Source: Chryseobacterium lathyri
Lineage (GTDB): Bacteria; Bacteroidota; Bacteroidia; Flavobacteriales; Weeksellaceae
Direction of reading: 5' to 3'
Assembly (NCBI RefSeq): GCF_030812195.1
Contig: NZ_JAUSSF010000003.1
Location: 62,001-126,000, forward strand
Length of the DNA: 64,000 nt
Shown here one piece after another: positions 8,147 to 16,861 of the stretch (its first letter is position 1; every line of letters begins with the position of its first letter). A program made the translations under genes and the position numbers. The notes below the pieces were generated by a model that worked only from the letters and a program-made list of their open reading frames with translations, ran no database searches and was not told the DNA's origin.

Positions 8147-9061
8147 ATGAAATCTCTCCTATCTCTTCTTTTTTCCCTGCTTTTGGTTTCCTTTAATGCC
8201 CAGAAAATCTACTCCAAATCTTACGGCAGCCCGAAAGATATCCCTGTCATTTTTATACATGGCGGACCGGGTGGAAATGCCACTTTATTTGAAGGAACTA
8301 CAGCCCAGAAGCTTGCGGATAAAGGATTTTATGTTATTGTATACGACAGACGCGGAGAAGGCAGATCCAAAGACGGCAATGCTTCTATGACTTTTAAAGA
8401 AAGTTTTCAGGACCTTAACGGAATCTATGAAGCCTATGGTATCAAAAAAGCAAATATTCTCGCCCACAGTTTTGGAGGAATTATTGGAACATTATTTACG
8501 GGACAGTTTCCTGAAAAAGTAAATTCATTGACCCTGGCCGGAGCTTTATTTTCTCAGCAGGAAACCTACAATCATATTTTAAAACGGGCTAAAGAAAGGT
8601 TTAAAGATGATTCTTCAAAACTGAAAGAGATCTATGAGATTGAAAGTTTAAGTAAAAACTCTGCAGATTACAGAAAAAGATGTTACAATATAGCAAGTGA
8701 CATGAATTTCTTCACCATGCCTTCGCCTACTTCTGAGAGTCAGCAATTAAGGAAAGAATATGAATCGGGTGAGTTTTACACTGCCAATTTCAGAAATCCT
8801 GAATCGCCTTTGAAATTTTATAAAAACGAAGTCCAGAATAATCTCAACAATACGGCCATTCTGAAAAAAATAAAACAGCAGGGAGTCCCAATTTTCGCTA
8901 TTTATGGAAAAGATGATGGTATATTTTCAGAGAAACAGCTCAACGATATGAAAACAATCGTAGGAAAAAAACATTTTAAGGTCGTTGACAACTGCTCACA
9001 CTATTTATTTGTGGATCAACAGGATGAATTTCTGCAATTCATAAGCTTACATCTAAAATAA
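8147..9061 (+). CDS. Exported alpha/beta hydrolase
   Basis: 304 residues with a signal peptide (MKSLLSLLFSLLLVSFNA). Alpha/beta-hydrolase motifs are the oxyanion loop HGGPGG (about 39-44), YDRRGEGRS, the nucleophile elbow AHSFGG (Ser near 107), the acid in YGKDDG and the His in CSHYLF near the end. HGGPGG plus DRRGEGRS are typical of the proline iminopeptidase (peptidase S33) branch, so it may be an exported aminopeptidase or esterase; substrate cannot be read. It is followed closely by a small secreted protein and the DoxD-type gene. Confidence 0.87.
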   Translation: MKSLLSLLFSLLLVSFNAQKIYSKSYGSPKDIPVIFIHGGPGGNATLFEGTTAQKLADKGFYVIVYDRRGEGRSKDGNASMTFKESFQDLNGIYEAYGIKKANILAHSFGGIIGTLFTGQFPEKVNSLTLAGALFSQQETYNHILKRAKERFKDDSSKLKEIYEIESLSKNSADYRKRCYNIASDMNFFTMPSPTSESQQLRKEYESGEFYTANFRNPESPLKFYKNEVQNNLNNTAILKKIKQQGVPIFAIYGKDDGIFSEKQLNDMKTIVGKKHFKVVDNCSHYLFVDQQDEFLQFISLHLK

Positions 9062-9065
9062 AGTG

Positions 9066-9073
9066 TAGTTTTG
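9066..9073 (+). promoter_or_regulatory. TAnnTTTG -7 box
   Basis: TAGTTTTG lies just after the alpha/beta-hydrolase stop and five bases before the ATG at 9079; it suggests that the small exported gene has its own promoter. No clear -33 box was seen. Confidence 0.45.
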
Positions 9074-9099
9074 TAAAAATGCCCATATCAGGAACCCAT

Positions 9100-9459
9100 A
9101 TGAAAAACCACAAAGCATTCATCATGATGCTTATACTCGCATTTTCATTATCACCGTGTTCCGTAAAAAGAGATGTTCTCGGGATTTTTGATATCCAGCA
9201 CACCAGCGGTTTAAATAAAATAAAAACAACAACAGGCTCAGTATCTGTATGTGACCTTTCTTCCGATACTTCATCTGTCAGAACCATCCTTTCAAAAGCT
9301 GATACAAAACATAAAAACAAAGGTTTTCTTTTCAATTTAAATACAGTTCTCAGTTTTGGAGAGAAAAAGATTACTTTCAACAAATATTCCGGACACTCTA
9401 CCGGAAACAGTCCGCCAAAATATATTCTATTTAAAAGGCTGAAATTAGATCTGGCTTAG
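9100..9459 (+). CDS. Small exported protein of unknown function
   Basis: 119 residues from the ATG at 9100, giving a normal signal peptide (MKNHKAFIMMLILAFSLS followed by PCS). An in-frame ATG at 9079 would add seven residues; it lies six bases after a TAnnTTTG box (9066-9073), so it could be the start of a leaderless mRNA, while the 9100 start would leave a 21-base leader. The mature part has no recognisable motif. It precedes the DoxD-type gene by 55 bases but a terminator-like hairpin lies between, overlapping its stop codon. Confidence 0.6.
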   Translation: MKNHKAFIMMLILAFSLSPCSVKRDVLGIFDIQHTSGLNKIKTTTGSVSVCDLSSDTSSVRTILSKADTKHKNKGFLFNLNTVLSFGEKKITFNKYSGHSTGNSPPKYILFKRLKLDLA

Positions 9460-9480
9460 ATTTTAACCAGATCATTTTTT
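9448..9480 (+). terminator. Terminator overlapping a stop codon
   Basis: gatctgg (9448-9454) pairs with ccagatc (9467-9473) around a 12-base loop that contains the stop codon, and is followed by atttttt. Confidence 0.5.
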
Positions 9481-9514
9481 AATAAACAGTCTTTTTAAAT
9501 ACAATACAATTTCA

Positions 9515-10537
9515 ATGAAACATATTTCAGACAGCCGGTCTTATGACCTGGCCGGACTATACACATTATCACTCCGTCTGGTAATCGGATGGACTTACTT
9601 TTCAGCCTTCTGGCGCAGACTTATTCTGGAAAACAAACTTATTCCGGACGAAGCCGGATATATCGGGGAAAAATTCAATCATTTCCTGCCCAATGCATTA
9701 GGAATAAAACCTCTTATAGAATATCTGGTTACGCATCCGGATGTCTTACATACTTCCATGGTTACGTTTACCATTGTTGAAGCAGTTGTAGGACTCTTTA
9801 TTATTTTGGGATTATTTACAAGATTAATGAGCATCGGCATTTTTGGCCTTGCAATGGGAATTCTGCTGGGCTCCGGCTGGATCGGTACAACCTGTCTGGA
9901 CGAATGGCAGATCGGTGTTTTGGGAATTGCCGGAGGATTTGTTTTGTTCCTTACCGGAAGCGGTCCATTTTCCCTCGATCATTATTTCATTAAGAATGAT
10001 AAGAATTTCACCCGCAAAAAATGGTTTTTATGGCTGGGATCGGGTATCCTTCCCTTCTCAAAGCCAAAGACAATTGTATTTGCAGGTTCTCTCTTCATTT
10101 TTGGACTTACGCTCTATACCAACCAATATTTTCATGGTGGAGTCTGGGGAACACTGCACAATAAATCTGTAAAACCCAAGATTGAGATTTCAAATATTTC
10201 TTTAGTCAATACAGATCTAACATTTGAAGTTTACAGAACGGAAGGTGCGGATGTTTACGGCTCTTTTCTGATCGGAATTCATATTCTGGATAAAAACGGG
10301 AATATGATAAAAGCTTTAAACCACGCAGAACTCTCAAAATTTTCAAAAGAAAATATCAGGAATCATTATGTAGCTAAAGTAAAACCGGGAAAGCACAGCC
10401 TGGTTATTCCCCTTGGTTCAAAGGCCGATCTTACATTGAACCTCAATGGTATTTTAATGGGAAAAGAAAAAATTCACACGATAAAACTGATTGACATTAG
10501 TGGTATTGAATGGACTGCAAGAGTTCATAATCTTTAA
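9515..10537 (+). CDS. DoxD/DoxA-type (TQO small subunit) membrane protein
   Basis: 340 residues. Residues about 1-160 carry four membrane helices with the DoxX/DoxD pattern (LRLVIGWTYFSAFWRRLI, then VEAVVGLFIILGLFTRLMS), including GSGWIGTTCLDEWQIGVLG, close to the small subunit of archaeal thiosulfate:quinone oxidoreductase. A further helix near 185-205 leads to a beta-rich extracytoplasmic domain (about 210-340) that corresponds to DoxA. The two archaeal subunits are thus fused. Whether it oxidises thiosulfate here is unknown; no sulfur gene is nearby. Family sure, activity not. Confidence 0.82.
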   Translation: MKHISDSRSYDLAGLYTLSLRLVIGWTYFSAFWRRLILENKLIPDEAGYIGEKFNHFLPNALGIKPLIEYLVTHPDVLHTSMVTFTIVEAVVGLFIILGLFTRLMSIGIFGLAMGILLGSGWIGTTCLDEWQIGVLGIAGGFVLFLTGSGPFSLDHYFIKNDKNFTRKKWFLWLGSGILPFSKPKTIVFAGSLFIFGLTLYTNQYFHGGVWGTLHNKSVKPKIEISNISLVNTDLTFEVYRTEGADVYGSFLIGIHILDKNGNMIKALNHAELSKFSKENIRNHYVAKVKPGKHSLVIPLGSKADLTLNLNGILMGKEKIHTIKLIDISGIEWTARVHNL

Positions 10538-10540
10538 ACT

Positions 10541-10669
10541 ATAAGAATAGTAAGTCAGATGTTTTGACTTCGCTTAGCATGACATTTCTACTACTAACTG
10601 TTTTTAACAATTTTTTTTAACGTTGTTATCTGAACAAAGTCGAAACATCTTTAGCAGGAACATTCTTAT
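10541..10669. repeat. Nested inverted-repeat element
   Basis: Outer arms ataagaat (10541-10548) and attcttat (10662-10669) enclose inner arms agatgttttgact (about 10557-10569) and agtcgaaacatct (10638-10650) that pair with one mismatch. The segment fills the gap between the DoxD gene and the shared terminator and has no ORF. It looks like a short dispersed element. Confidence 0.5.
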
Positions 10670-10680
10670 AATCTTCCCAC

Positions 10681-10712
10681 AAAAAAACCTCCGGAAATTT
10701 CCGGAGGTTTTG
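10681..10712. terminator. Bidirectional terminator, perfect palindrome
   Basis: 28-base perfect palindrome (10684-10711) built on cctccggaaa, with A and T runs on its two sides. It serves the DoxD-type gene and the convergent efflux operon. Confidence 0.88.
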
Positions 10713-10725
10713 TATTGAATTCAAT

Positions 10726-12303
10726 TTAGTGCATGGCTTCACTTAAATCTATTTTTTCTTTGCTTTTCCTTTCCTTAATGAAAAGGATAAACGGTATGCA
10801 TACAAGGAAGATAACTCCTAAATAAAGGAAAACATCCATATACGAAAGCACCGTGGCCTGTTTGGTTACCGACATATCCAGCATTTTATAAGCTGCGTTC
10901 ATCGCCGCGTCGGGAGTCATTCCTTTTGCAACAAAACTGGCTTTTAATGTGTTCAGGCGTTGCTGTACATCAAAACTGTTTTCATCCAGATGGGAGATCA
11001 GGTTGAGTCGGTACTTTTGGCCTGCATTGGCAATAAACGTGGTGATTGCTGCAATCCCAAATGAACCTCCAAGCTGTCTCATCATTCCTGTAAATGCTGC
11101 ACCCTGACCAATTTCCTGTCCTTTCAGCGTACTCAACGACAGTGAAGTGATCGGAATAAACAGAAGTCCCAAACCAGCTCCCCTTACGATCAGCATCCAG
11201 AAAAAGGCATCTTTACTGGTATCCGGTGTAAGGATCTTATACCCCCAGAAACTATAGATAAAGAAGATGAACAGTCCCAAAGAGACCAAAATCTGCTGTT
11301 TTGCCCCTTTTGAAAGGAGTCTTCCGATAATCGGCATCATGAAGGCTGTCGTCAGTGCTGCAGGAATCATCAAAGCTCCCGACTGTAAGGCCGTCCATCC
11401 CAAAATACTCTGTGTATAAAGTGGAACGATGAATGTGGAACCATACAATCCAAACCCTAAAACGAATGACATGACCGTTCCGATTCTTAAATTCCCGTTT
11501 TTCAGTACCCTGAGCTCCACGATGGGGTACTTGAAGGTAAGTTCACGCCATAGGAAAAGGATGAACCCCAGAATGGCCGATATGGTAAATGTTACGATCA
11601 TTCCGCTTTCAAACCAGTCTTCTTCATGTCCTCTTTCCAGAATAAACTGTAAAGATCCCACGGTAACCGCCAACAAAGCAATTCCTATCCAGTCTACATC
11701 CGAAACCTTTCGTTTTTCGGCATATTTAGGGCTTTTCACAAACTGTAAGGTCATCAACGTTGCTGCAATCCCAATCGGAATATTGATATAGAAAATATAC
11801 GGCCAGCTGAAATTATCTACGATATATCCTCCCAATGGTGGACCTAATGTTGGACCGATAATTACTCCCAAACCGTAAATGGCCTGTGCCATACTTCTTT
11901 TCTCAATAGGATACGATTCTGTAATGATCGTCTGTGAAGTCACCAGGAGTGCTCCCCCACCTATTCCCTGCATCAGCCTGAAAAATACTAATTCCCAGAT
12001 ATTGGTGGCATTTCCGCATAAAAACGAAAATATGGTGAATATAATGATAGAGGCTGCAAAGTAATTTCTACGTCCGAACTGCTGCGACAGCCAGCTCGTC
12101 ATCGGTACCACAATTACGTTACCGATTGCATAAGCTGTAATCACCCAGCCTACTTCAGAAAGTGTGGCTCCAAGATTCCCCTTCATCTCATTCAGGGCAA
12201 CATTCACAATCGTGGAGTCCACAATTTCAAGCAGAGCACAAAGAATTGCTGTAATCGTGATGATCACTCTCCGGGCTCCATATTCTACTAATGATTCTTG
12301 CAT
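10726..12303 (-). CDS. emrB: DHA2-type MFS drug efflux transporter (EmrB/QacA)
   Basis: 525 residues with about 14 membrane helices, the size of the 14-TMS DHA2 family. Motif A-like and motif C regions are present: TSWLSQQFGRRNYF, LMQGIGGGALLV and GPTLGPPLGGYIVDNFSWPYIFYINIPIG. It is the last gene of a tetR-tolC-emrA-emrB operon, so it is the proton-driven inner-membrane pump of a tripartite exporter that passes substrates through the TolC-like channel. A large loop near 430-490 faces the periplasm. The 132-base gap to emrA contains an inverted repeat. Substrates cannot be predicted. Confidence 0.92.
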   Translation of the reverse strand: MQESLVEYGARRVIITITAILCALLEIVDSTIVNVALNEMKGNLGATLSEVGWVITAYAIGNVIVVPMTSWLSQQFGRRNYFAASIIIFTIFSFLCGNATNIWELVFFRLMQGIGGGALLVTSQTIITESYPIEKRSMAQAIYGLGVIIGPTLGPPLGGYIVDNFSWPYIFYINIPIGIAATLMTLQFVKSPKYAEKRKVSDVDWIGIALLAVTVGSLQFILERGHEEDWFESGMIVTFTISAILGFILFLWRELTFKYPIVELRVLKNGNLRIGTVMSFVLGFGLYGSTFIVPLYTQSILGWTALQSGALMIPAALTTAFMMPIIGRLLSKGAKQQILVSLGLFIFFIYSFWGYKILTPDTSKDAFFWMLIVRGAGLGLLFIPITSLSLSTLKGQEIGQGAAFTGMMRQLGGSFGIAAITTFIANAGQKYRLNLISHLDENSFDVQQRLNTLKASFVAKGMTPDAAMNAAYKMLDMSVTKQATVLSYMDVFLYLGVIFLVCIPFILFIKERKSKEKIDLSEAMH

Positions 12304-12324
12304 AGTTTTTTACGATGTAAAAAG

Positions 12325-12416
12325 GTGAATTGTCAATGATTAATCAACTTCGTGGTCAATTTCAACTTCATATTATCCTCATTTATTGACTTGCATCAGC
12401 AAAATTGACAATTCAC
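12325..12416. repeat. Inverted repeat in the emrA-emrB gap
   Basis: gtgaattgtcaat (12325-12337) and its exact reverse complement (12404-12416) lie 66 bases apart inside the operon. The same core word (attgacaatt) recurs at 29694-29703, which points to a dispersed repeat rather than a site specific to this operon. Confidence 0.55.
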
Positions 12417-12435
12417 TTATTTCACAGTTTTAATA

Positions 12436-13545
12436 TTATTTAAGCGACACTTCTGCTTTCACATTCATCCCTGTTCTCAGTCTTTTTGCAATATTCTTAT
12501 CAAGATTTACAAAATCGATCTTTACAGGAAGTCTCTGAACCACTTTTACGAAGTTACCGCTGGCATTATCCGGAGGCAGGATTGAAAAAGTAGCTCCTGT
12601 TGCCGGAGAGAATGAACTTACAACCCCATCAAACTCCCGGTCAGGAAAAGCATCAATCTCAATTTTTACTTTCTGTCCTTCTACCATTTTATCTACCTGT
12701 GTTTCCTTAAAGTTGGCCACCACCCATTTCTGGTCATTTTTAACCAAGGCAAAAAGCTGTGATCCGGCTTGCAGATATTGGCCTGCCTGAGTGGAAACCT
12801 TTCCTACATACCCGTCTTCAGGAGCAAGGATCACGGTGTATGATAAGTTTAATTTAGCATTTTCAACATCTACTTCTCTCTGTTTTGCTACTGATCCGGC
12901 AACACTGATCTGCTGGGAACTTGCTGCAGTCTGGGAAGATGCAATGGTAGTCTGTTGTGCAATCTGATTTCTCTGATCCACCAAAACCTGAAGCTGTCTG
13001 TCCGCCGACTGTTTGGCCGCTAAAGCCTGTTCATACTGCTGTTCTGTAATAGAATGGTCTTTTACAAGGTTGGCATATCTTTTCAGATCCTGTGATGTTT
13101 TCCAAACGTTTACTTTTGCTGCTTCTATCTGTGCATTGGCTGTTGTTACTGCTGCCTGGGAAGAGCTTATATTTTTTGAGGTAGCTGTAGTGGTAGCCTC
13201 TGCATTTGAAATATTGCTTCTGGCCGTTAACAGAGCGGCCTGAGCCTGTTCAAGAGCCATTTTCTGATCTCTATTATCAAGAATAACCAAAGTATCTCCT
13301 TTTTTTACAAACTCGTTGTCTTTTACTTTTACCTCTGCTACATATCCGGAAATTTTAGAAATTACTGGTGCCATATTGGATGTGATCTGGGCATCATCAG
13401 TTTCTTCGTGATACTGTCCGTATGTAAAAGCTTTGTACCCATAGATCCCTCCACCAATTACTACAGCGGCTAAGATGATAGGAAAAACGAAACTTTTTTT
13501 CTTTTTAGGTTCAAGTTCAACGGTTGGTTTATTATTATTTTCCAT
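12436..13545 (-). CDS. emrA: HlyD/EmrA family membrane-fusion protein
   Basis: 369 residues. A cytoplasmic lysine-rich start is followed by one membrane helix (about 19-38). Lipoyl-like halves are seen at about 62-95 (VAEVKVKDNEFVKKGDTLVILD) and after the hairpin (APEDGYVGKVSTQAGQYLQAGSQL); between them, residues about 96-220 form the Ala/Gln-rich coiled-coil hairpin that touches the outer-membrane channel. The C-terminal beta-barrel part contains KVKIEIDAFPDREFDGVV. It bridges the EmrB pump and the TolC-like protein of the same operon. Confidence 0.92.
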   Translation of the reverse strand: MENNNKPTVELEPKKKKSFVFPIILAAVVIGGGIYGYKAFTYGQYHEETDDAQITSNMAPVISKISGYVAEVKVKDNEFVKKGDTLVILDNRDQKMALEQAQAALLTARSNISNAEATTTATSKNISSSQAAVTTANAQIEAAKVNVWKTSQDLKRYANLVKDHSITEQQYEQALAAKQSADRQLQVLVDQRNQIAQQTTIASSQTAASSQQISVAGSVAKQREVDVENAKLNLSYTVILAPEDGYVGKVSTQAGQYLQAGSQLFALVKNDQKWVVANFKETQVDKMVEGQKVKIEIDAFPDREFDGVVSSFSPATGATFSILPPDNASGNFVKVVQRLPVKIDFVNLDKNIAKRLRTGMNVKAEVSLK

Positions 13546-13561
13546 TTTGGTTTCAGTCTGA

Positions 13562-14881
13562 TTATTTAATTGTTAAAGTTCCTGTTGTCTGTAATAGTTT
13601 TCTGTACGCTAAAGCGGCATCTGCTTTTGCATTAATCACGCCTACGTTAGCTGATATCTGGGCAGCATCTGCATCCAGAAGTTCTGTCATGGTTGCAAGA
13701 CCGTTGTCGTATTTGTTTTTGGTAATCCTGTAGTTTTCATTGGCCTGTTCAGCAGCCTTTTCATATACTGCGATTCTTTTTTTAGAATAATCTGTATTCT
13801 GATATTCTCTGTTGACGTCAAGCTTAATGTTATCATTTAGTAATTCATCATTGGCTGCCAACTGCTTTTCTCTTGCCTGAGACTGTCTCAGTGAAGAATT
13901 TTCTTTCCAGATATTGGATAAATTATAAGAAATCCCAACTCCAACGTTTACAGCATTGTATATGGTAAGGAATTTTGGAATATCTGCCGCCACATACCCT
14001 CCGGTAAATGCAATGGAAGGAAGATTTTCAGCTTTTGCGGATTTTGTCCCCAGTTCTGCTGCTTTTCTTTGCTGAGCCAAAGCCTGTAAGTCTTTCCGGT
14101 TTTCTCTGGCTTCATTTACGTAATAATCAACTGTTTTTACTTCAGAACCTTCATCGATATAATTCGGGTCAACTTCAATTTCTGTAGTTTCCGGTATCCC
14201 CAGTAGCAGATCCATATTGATATTGGCAATATTGTAGTTGTTTTTAGCTTCTAATAGCTGCAACTCAATATTTGAGGTCTGAAGATTTGCTTTTAAACGG
14301 TCATTTCTAGCGATAACTCCATTGTTTTCAAGCTTAAGAAAAGTTTCATCCCTTTTTTGAGAAGCCGTAAGGTTTTCTTCTAAAACTTTGATGGATTGAT
14401 TCGCTTTAAATAAATTATTATAAGCCTGGGCAACATTATAAGCAATTGCTATTTTATCATTTTCCGTGCTTAATTTTGATGCTTCCACCAAGTACTTGGC
14501 AGACTGGATACCATATTTGATTCGTCCACCACTGTAAACCGGAACACTGAGGTTAACAGATCCGTAAGCAACCTGATGTACTTCCGGACCACCGGCTCCC
14601 GCTCCCGAGACACCGGAAAGTTTCAGATCAACAGTGGGTTTAGTGGGAAGGTACATATAGCTGCCTGAAATTTTCAGTTCCGGAAGCTGTCTGTTTTTGG
14701 CTTCCAAAAGATCTGCTGTAGCTTCTTCGATCTTGGCGGCATCGATCCTAAGGTTTTTACTGTTCTGGATTCCCAGCTGCACAGCTTCATCAAGCGTGAG
14801 CTGCTTTTTCTCCTGGGCATTTATGGCTGTAACTCCCATAAAAAGGGATAATACCAACACCGAGTTATTTATTCTCTTCAT
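13562..14881 (-). CDS. TolC family outer-membrane efflux protein
   Basis: 439 residues with a signal peptide (cut near INAQ). Two repeats of the OEP domain are visible as long amphipathic helices separated by beta segments; LTLDEAVQLGIQNSKNLRI at the mature N-terminus is the standard TolC opening, and NKYDNGLATMTELLDAD is the matching motif of the second half. It forms the trimeric outer-membrane duct for the EmrAB pump encoded 16 bases downstream. Its start overlaps the end of the tetR gene by 17 bases, so translation is probably coupled. Confidence 0.93.
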   Translation of the reverse strand: MKRINNSVLVLSLFMGVTAINAQEKKQLTLDEAVQLGIQNSKNLRIDAAKIEEATADLLEAKNRQLPELKISGSYMYLPTKPTVDLKLSGVSGAGAGGPEVHQVAYGSVNLSVPVYSGGRIKYGIQSAKYLVEASKLSTENDKIAIAYNVAQAYNNLFKANQSIKVLEENLTASQKRDETFLKLENNGVIARNDRLKANLQTSNIELQLLEAKNNYNIANINMDLLLGIPETTEIEVDPNYIDEGSEVKTVDYYVNEARENRKDLQALAQQRKAAELGTKSAKAENLPSIAFTGGYVAADIPKFLTIYNAVNVGVGISYNLSNIWKENSSLRQSQAREKQLAANDELLNDNIKLDVNREYQNTDYSKKRIAVYEKAAEQANENYRITKNKYDNGLATMTELLDADAAQISANVGVINAKADAALAYRKLLQTTGTLTIK

Positions 14882-15491
14882 AACCTAAAAGGTCTTTTAG
14901 TAAATATTTTATATGTTTATTAAGTTCTGTATAGTACTTTTCATCAAAAACTTCATCCTCTTCCATATCGTTCAGGAATTCTTTGTACATCTCTTTGGCA
15001 TTGGATGCATAGAACAAGGTTCCGCTTACTGTGGCATGAAGTAGATAGATGGGAGGATTTTTAGTGAAAATTCCTTTTTTCAGTCCGCTTTCAAGGATCT
15101 GCGAATACATGGAGATAAAGCCCATCTTGGTCTGCTTCAGAAATTCCACGATCTGTGGGTTTTCCGTGTGAAGCTGCTCACGCTGCATAATTCTGTAAAA
15201 ACATTTGTGATGTCTTACCCTTCCGGAAAACTGGTCTACAATCTTCTCTATTTTCTGCCATTCATTGATATCTGTTCTTTCGAGAATATCTTTGGCAAAG
15301 AACTGACCTTCATTCATTCTGTATTCCACTAATTTCTCGTACAATTTTTCCTTGGATCCGAAATAGTAAGAGATCATAGAGATGTTTACATTCGCCGCCT
15401 TGGAAATCTCCCTGGTGGAAGTTCCTTCGAAGCCTTTTTCAGCAAAAAGCTTTTCGGCGGCAAATAATATATTTTCTTCTTTTGAAACCAT
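14865..15491 (-). CDS. TetR/AcrR family repressor of the efflux operon
   Basis: 208 residues. The TetR helix-turn-helix covers about 5-50: ILFAAEKLFAEKGFEGTSTREISKAANVNISMISYYFGSKEKLY. The C-terminal ligand domain is poorly conserved, as usual. It is the first gene of the efflux operon and overlaps the tolC-like gene by 17 bases, so it probably represses its own operon through the palindrome at 15537-15558. Family is certain; autoregulation is inferred from layout and the site. Confidence 0.92.
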   Translation of the reverse strand: MVSKEENILFAAEKLFAEKGFEGTSTREISKAANVNISMISYYFGSKEKLYEKLVEYRMNEGQFFAKDILERTDINEWQKIEKIVDQFSGRVRHHKCFYRIMQREQLHTENPQIVEFLKQTKMGFISMYSQILESGLKKGIFTKNPPIYLLHATVSGTLFYASNAKEMYKEFLNDMEEDEVFDEKYYTELNKHIKYLLKDLLGYEENK

Positions 15492-15513
15492 AGCAATTCT
15501 ATTTTTCAGGGCG

Positions 15514-15558
15514 CAAATTTACATAAGATTTTAAACAAATCAAACGATTGATTGATTT
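15514..15558 (-). promoter_or_regulatory. Promoter and probable TetR operator of the efflux operon
   Basis: Minus-strand -7 box TAAATTTG (15514-15521) and TTTG (15541-15544) at a spacing of 19. The -33 box lies in a palindrome: aaatcaa (15537-15543) and ttgattt (15552-15558), with a tighter nested pair aatcaa/ttgatt at 15538-15553. Repressor bound here would block the promoter. Confidence 0.65.
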
Positions 15559-15730
15559 TTTAATTTATATTTAATATTTGCCAATATAAACAGCTGAGTA
15601 TTAATTATATTAAAACAAGAATACTCTAAAGAAAACGTAAGCACCGTTTGAATTTTATATCATATAAAAAGTCCCGACGGGTCCGGACTTTAAAATATCA
15701 TTAAAATTTTCAGTGTGTATTTTGACTGAC

Positions 15731-16849
15731 CTATGAGTTTTTGTGAATATAACGTGATAGTTTAATCCCAAGGTCTGTCCAAACAATTTTAGGATTTCCG
15801 TTTCGGGTTAGATGCAGATCCGCAGTACTGATTTCTTCCAGAATACTTTCAATATTGGCGCCACTGATGAATTTTGAAAATCCGGTCCAATTGAAGCCGT
15901 GTGCATCAATCTTTTTGTATACCAGATTTTCAGACTGGTAGTTCTGAAGCAGGGCAAGCCTAAAGATCTCAGAGCAGTAGTTCAGGAAGTTTTTCTGCTT
16001 TTCCCTGTTCCAGCCTGCAATCTCTCTGGCCCAAAGGATAATGCTTTTAAGGAATTGAGGCTTCTTTTTTACCATGAATGCGTCTCTTACCCATTGTATA
16101 AAAAGTTTTTCAAACTCATCACTTTTATGTCCGGAATTTAAAATTTTCAGGGCTTCATTAAGATCCCCCTGCGCTTCATGTACAATCTCTCTTACTTTTT
16201 CTTCTGAAATCTGAAAATTCTTTTTTAAATAGTTTTCGAGATCTTCATCACTGATTCTTGGAACTTCTACAATCTGCGTTCTTGAAAGAATAGTCGGAAG
16301 AATATCATTGGCCGTTTCAGCAATAAGAAGAATAATTGTTTTTGCTGGTGGCTCTTCCAAAAATTTCAGGAATTTATTCGCTGCAGCAATATTCATTTTA
16401 TCGGCTCTCCAAACAATCAGGATTTTAGTTCCGCCTTCAAAGCTCTTTAAAGCAAACTTCTGATTCTGATCATCAATTTCATCTGCAGAGATAAAAAGCT
16501 GCTTATTTTCAGACTCAAGAAAGGCTGTCCAATCATCATAGCTTGCATAGGGAGAAGCCATGATCATTTCCCTGAAATCTTCAAATTTATTCTTGCTTAA
16601 AGAATTTTTATTATCAGTAAAAACAGGGAAACTAAAATGCAGATCCAGATGGTTCAAATGTTCCACTTTCGAAGCAGCATGCTCATTTTCCCGACTAAAG
16701 ATTTCTTTGGCATAGGCCAAAACCATAGGAAATGTACCATAGCCTTCCTTTCCTAAAAAAAGCTGGGCGTGGCTCACTCTATTTTCAGCAATGCTTTCAC
16801 GAAGAAGTTTTTTCAGATTTTCCTGTCCGGCGATGTTCTCCCAATTCAT
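15731..16849 (-). CDS. holB: DNA polymerase III delta' subunit-like ATPase
   Basis: 372 residues. The start NWENIAGQENLKKLL.. then VSHAQLFLGKEGYGT is the AAA+ clamp-loader opening; the P-loop is degenerate (GKEGYGTF instead of GxxxxGK[ST]), which fits delta', the non-hydrolysing stator. ILIVWRADKMN and LKFLEEPPAKTIILLIAE are the family's Walker-B-like and sensor-1 segments. Most flavobacterial delta' proteins are of this length and lack the Zn cysteines, as here. It loads the sliding clamp with DnaX and HolA. A -7 box ends four bases before the ATG, so the mRNA may be leaderless. Confidence 0.88.
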   Translation of the reverse strand: MNWENIAGQENLKKLLRESIAENRVSHAQLFLGKEGYGTFPMVLAYAKEIFSRENEHAASKVEHLNHLDLHFSFPVFTDNKNSLSKNKFEDFREMIMASPYASYDDWTAFLESENKQLFISADEIDDQNQKFALKSFEGGTKILIVWRADKMNIAAANKFLKFLEEPPAKTIILLIAETANDILPTILSRTQIVEVPRISDEDLENYLKKNFQISEEKVREIVHEAQGDLNEALKILNSGHKSDEFEKLFIQWVRDAFMVKKKPQFLKSIILWAREIAGWNREKQKNFLNYCSEIFRLALLQNYQSENLVYKKIDAHGFNWTGFSKFISGANIESILEEISTADLHLTRNGNPKIVWTDLGIKLSRYIHKNS

Positions 16850-16853
16850 GTTC

Positions 16854-16861
16854 CAAAGATA
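16854..16861 (-). promoter_or_regulatory. -7 box four bases before the holB start
   Basis: Minus-strand TATCTTTG followed by GAAC and then the ATG. The expected transcription start falls on or next to the A of the start codon. No matching -33 box was found. Confidence 0.5.
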
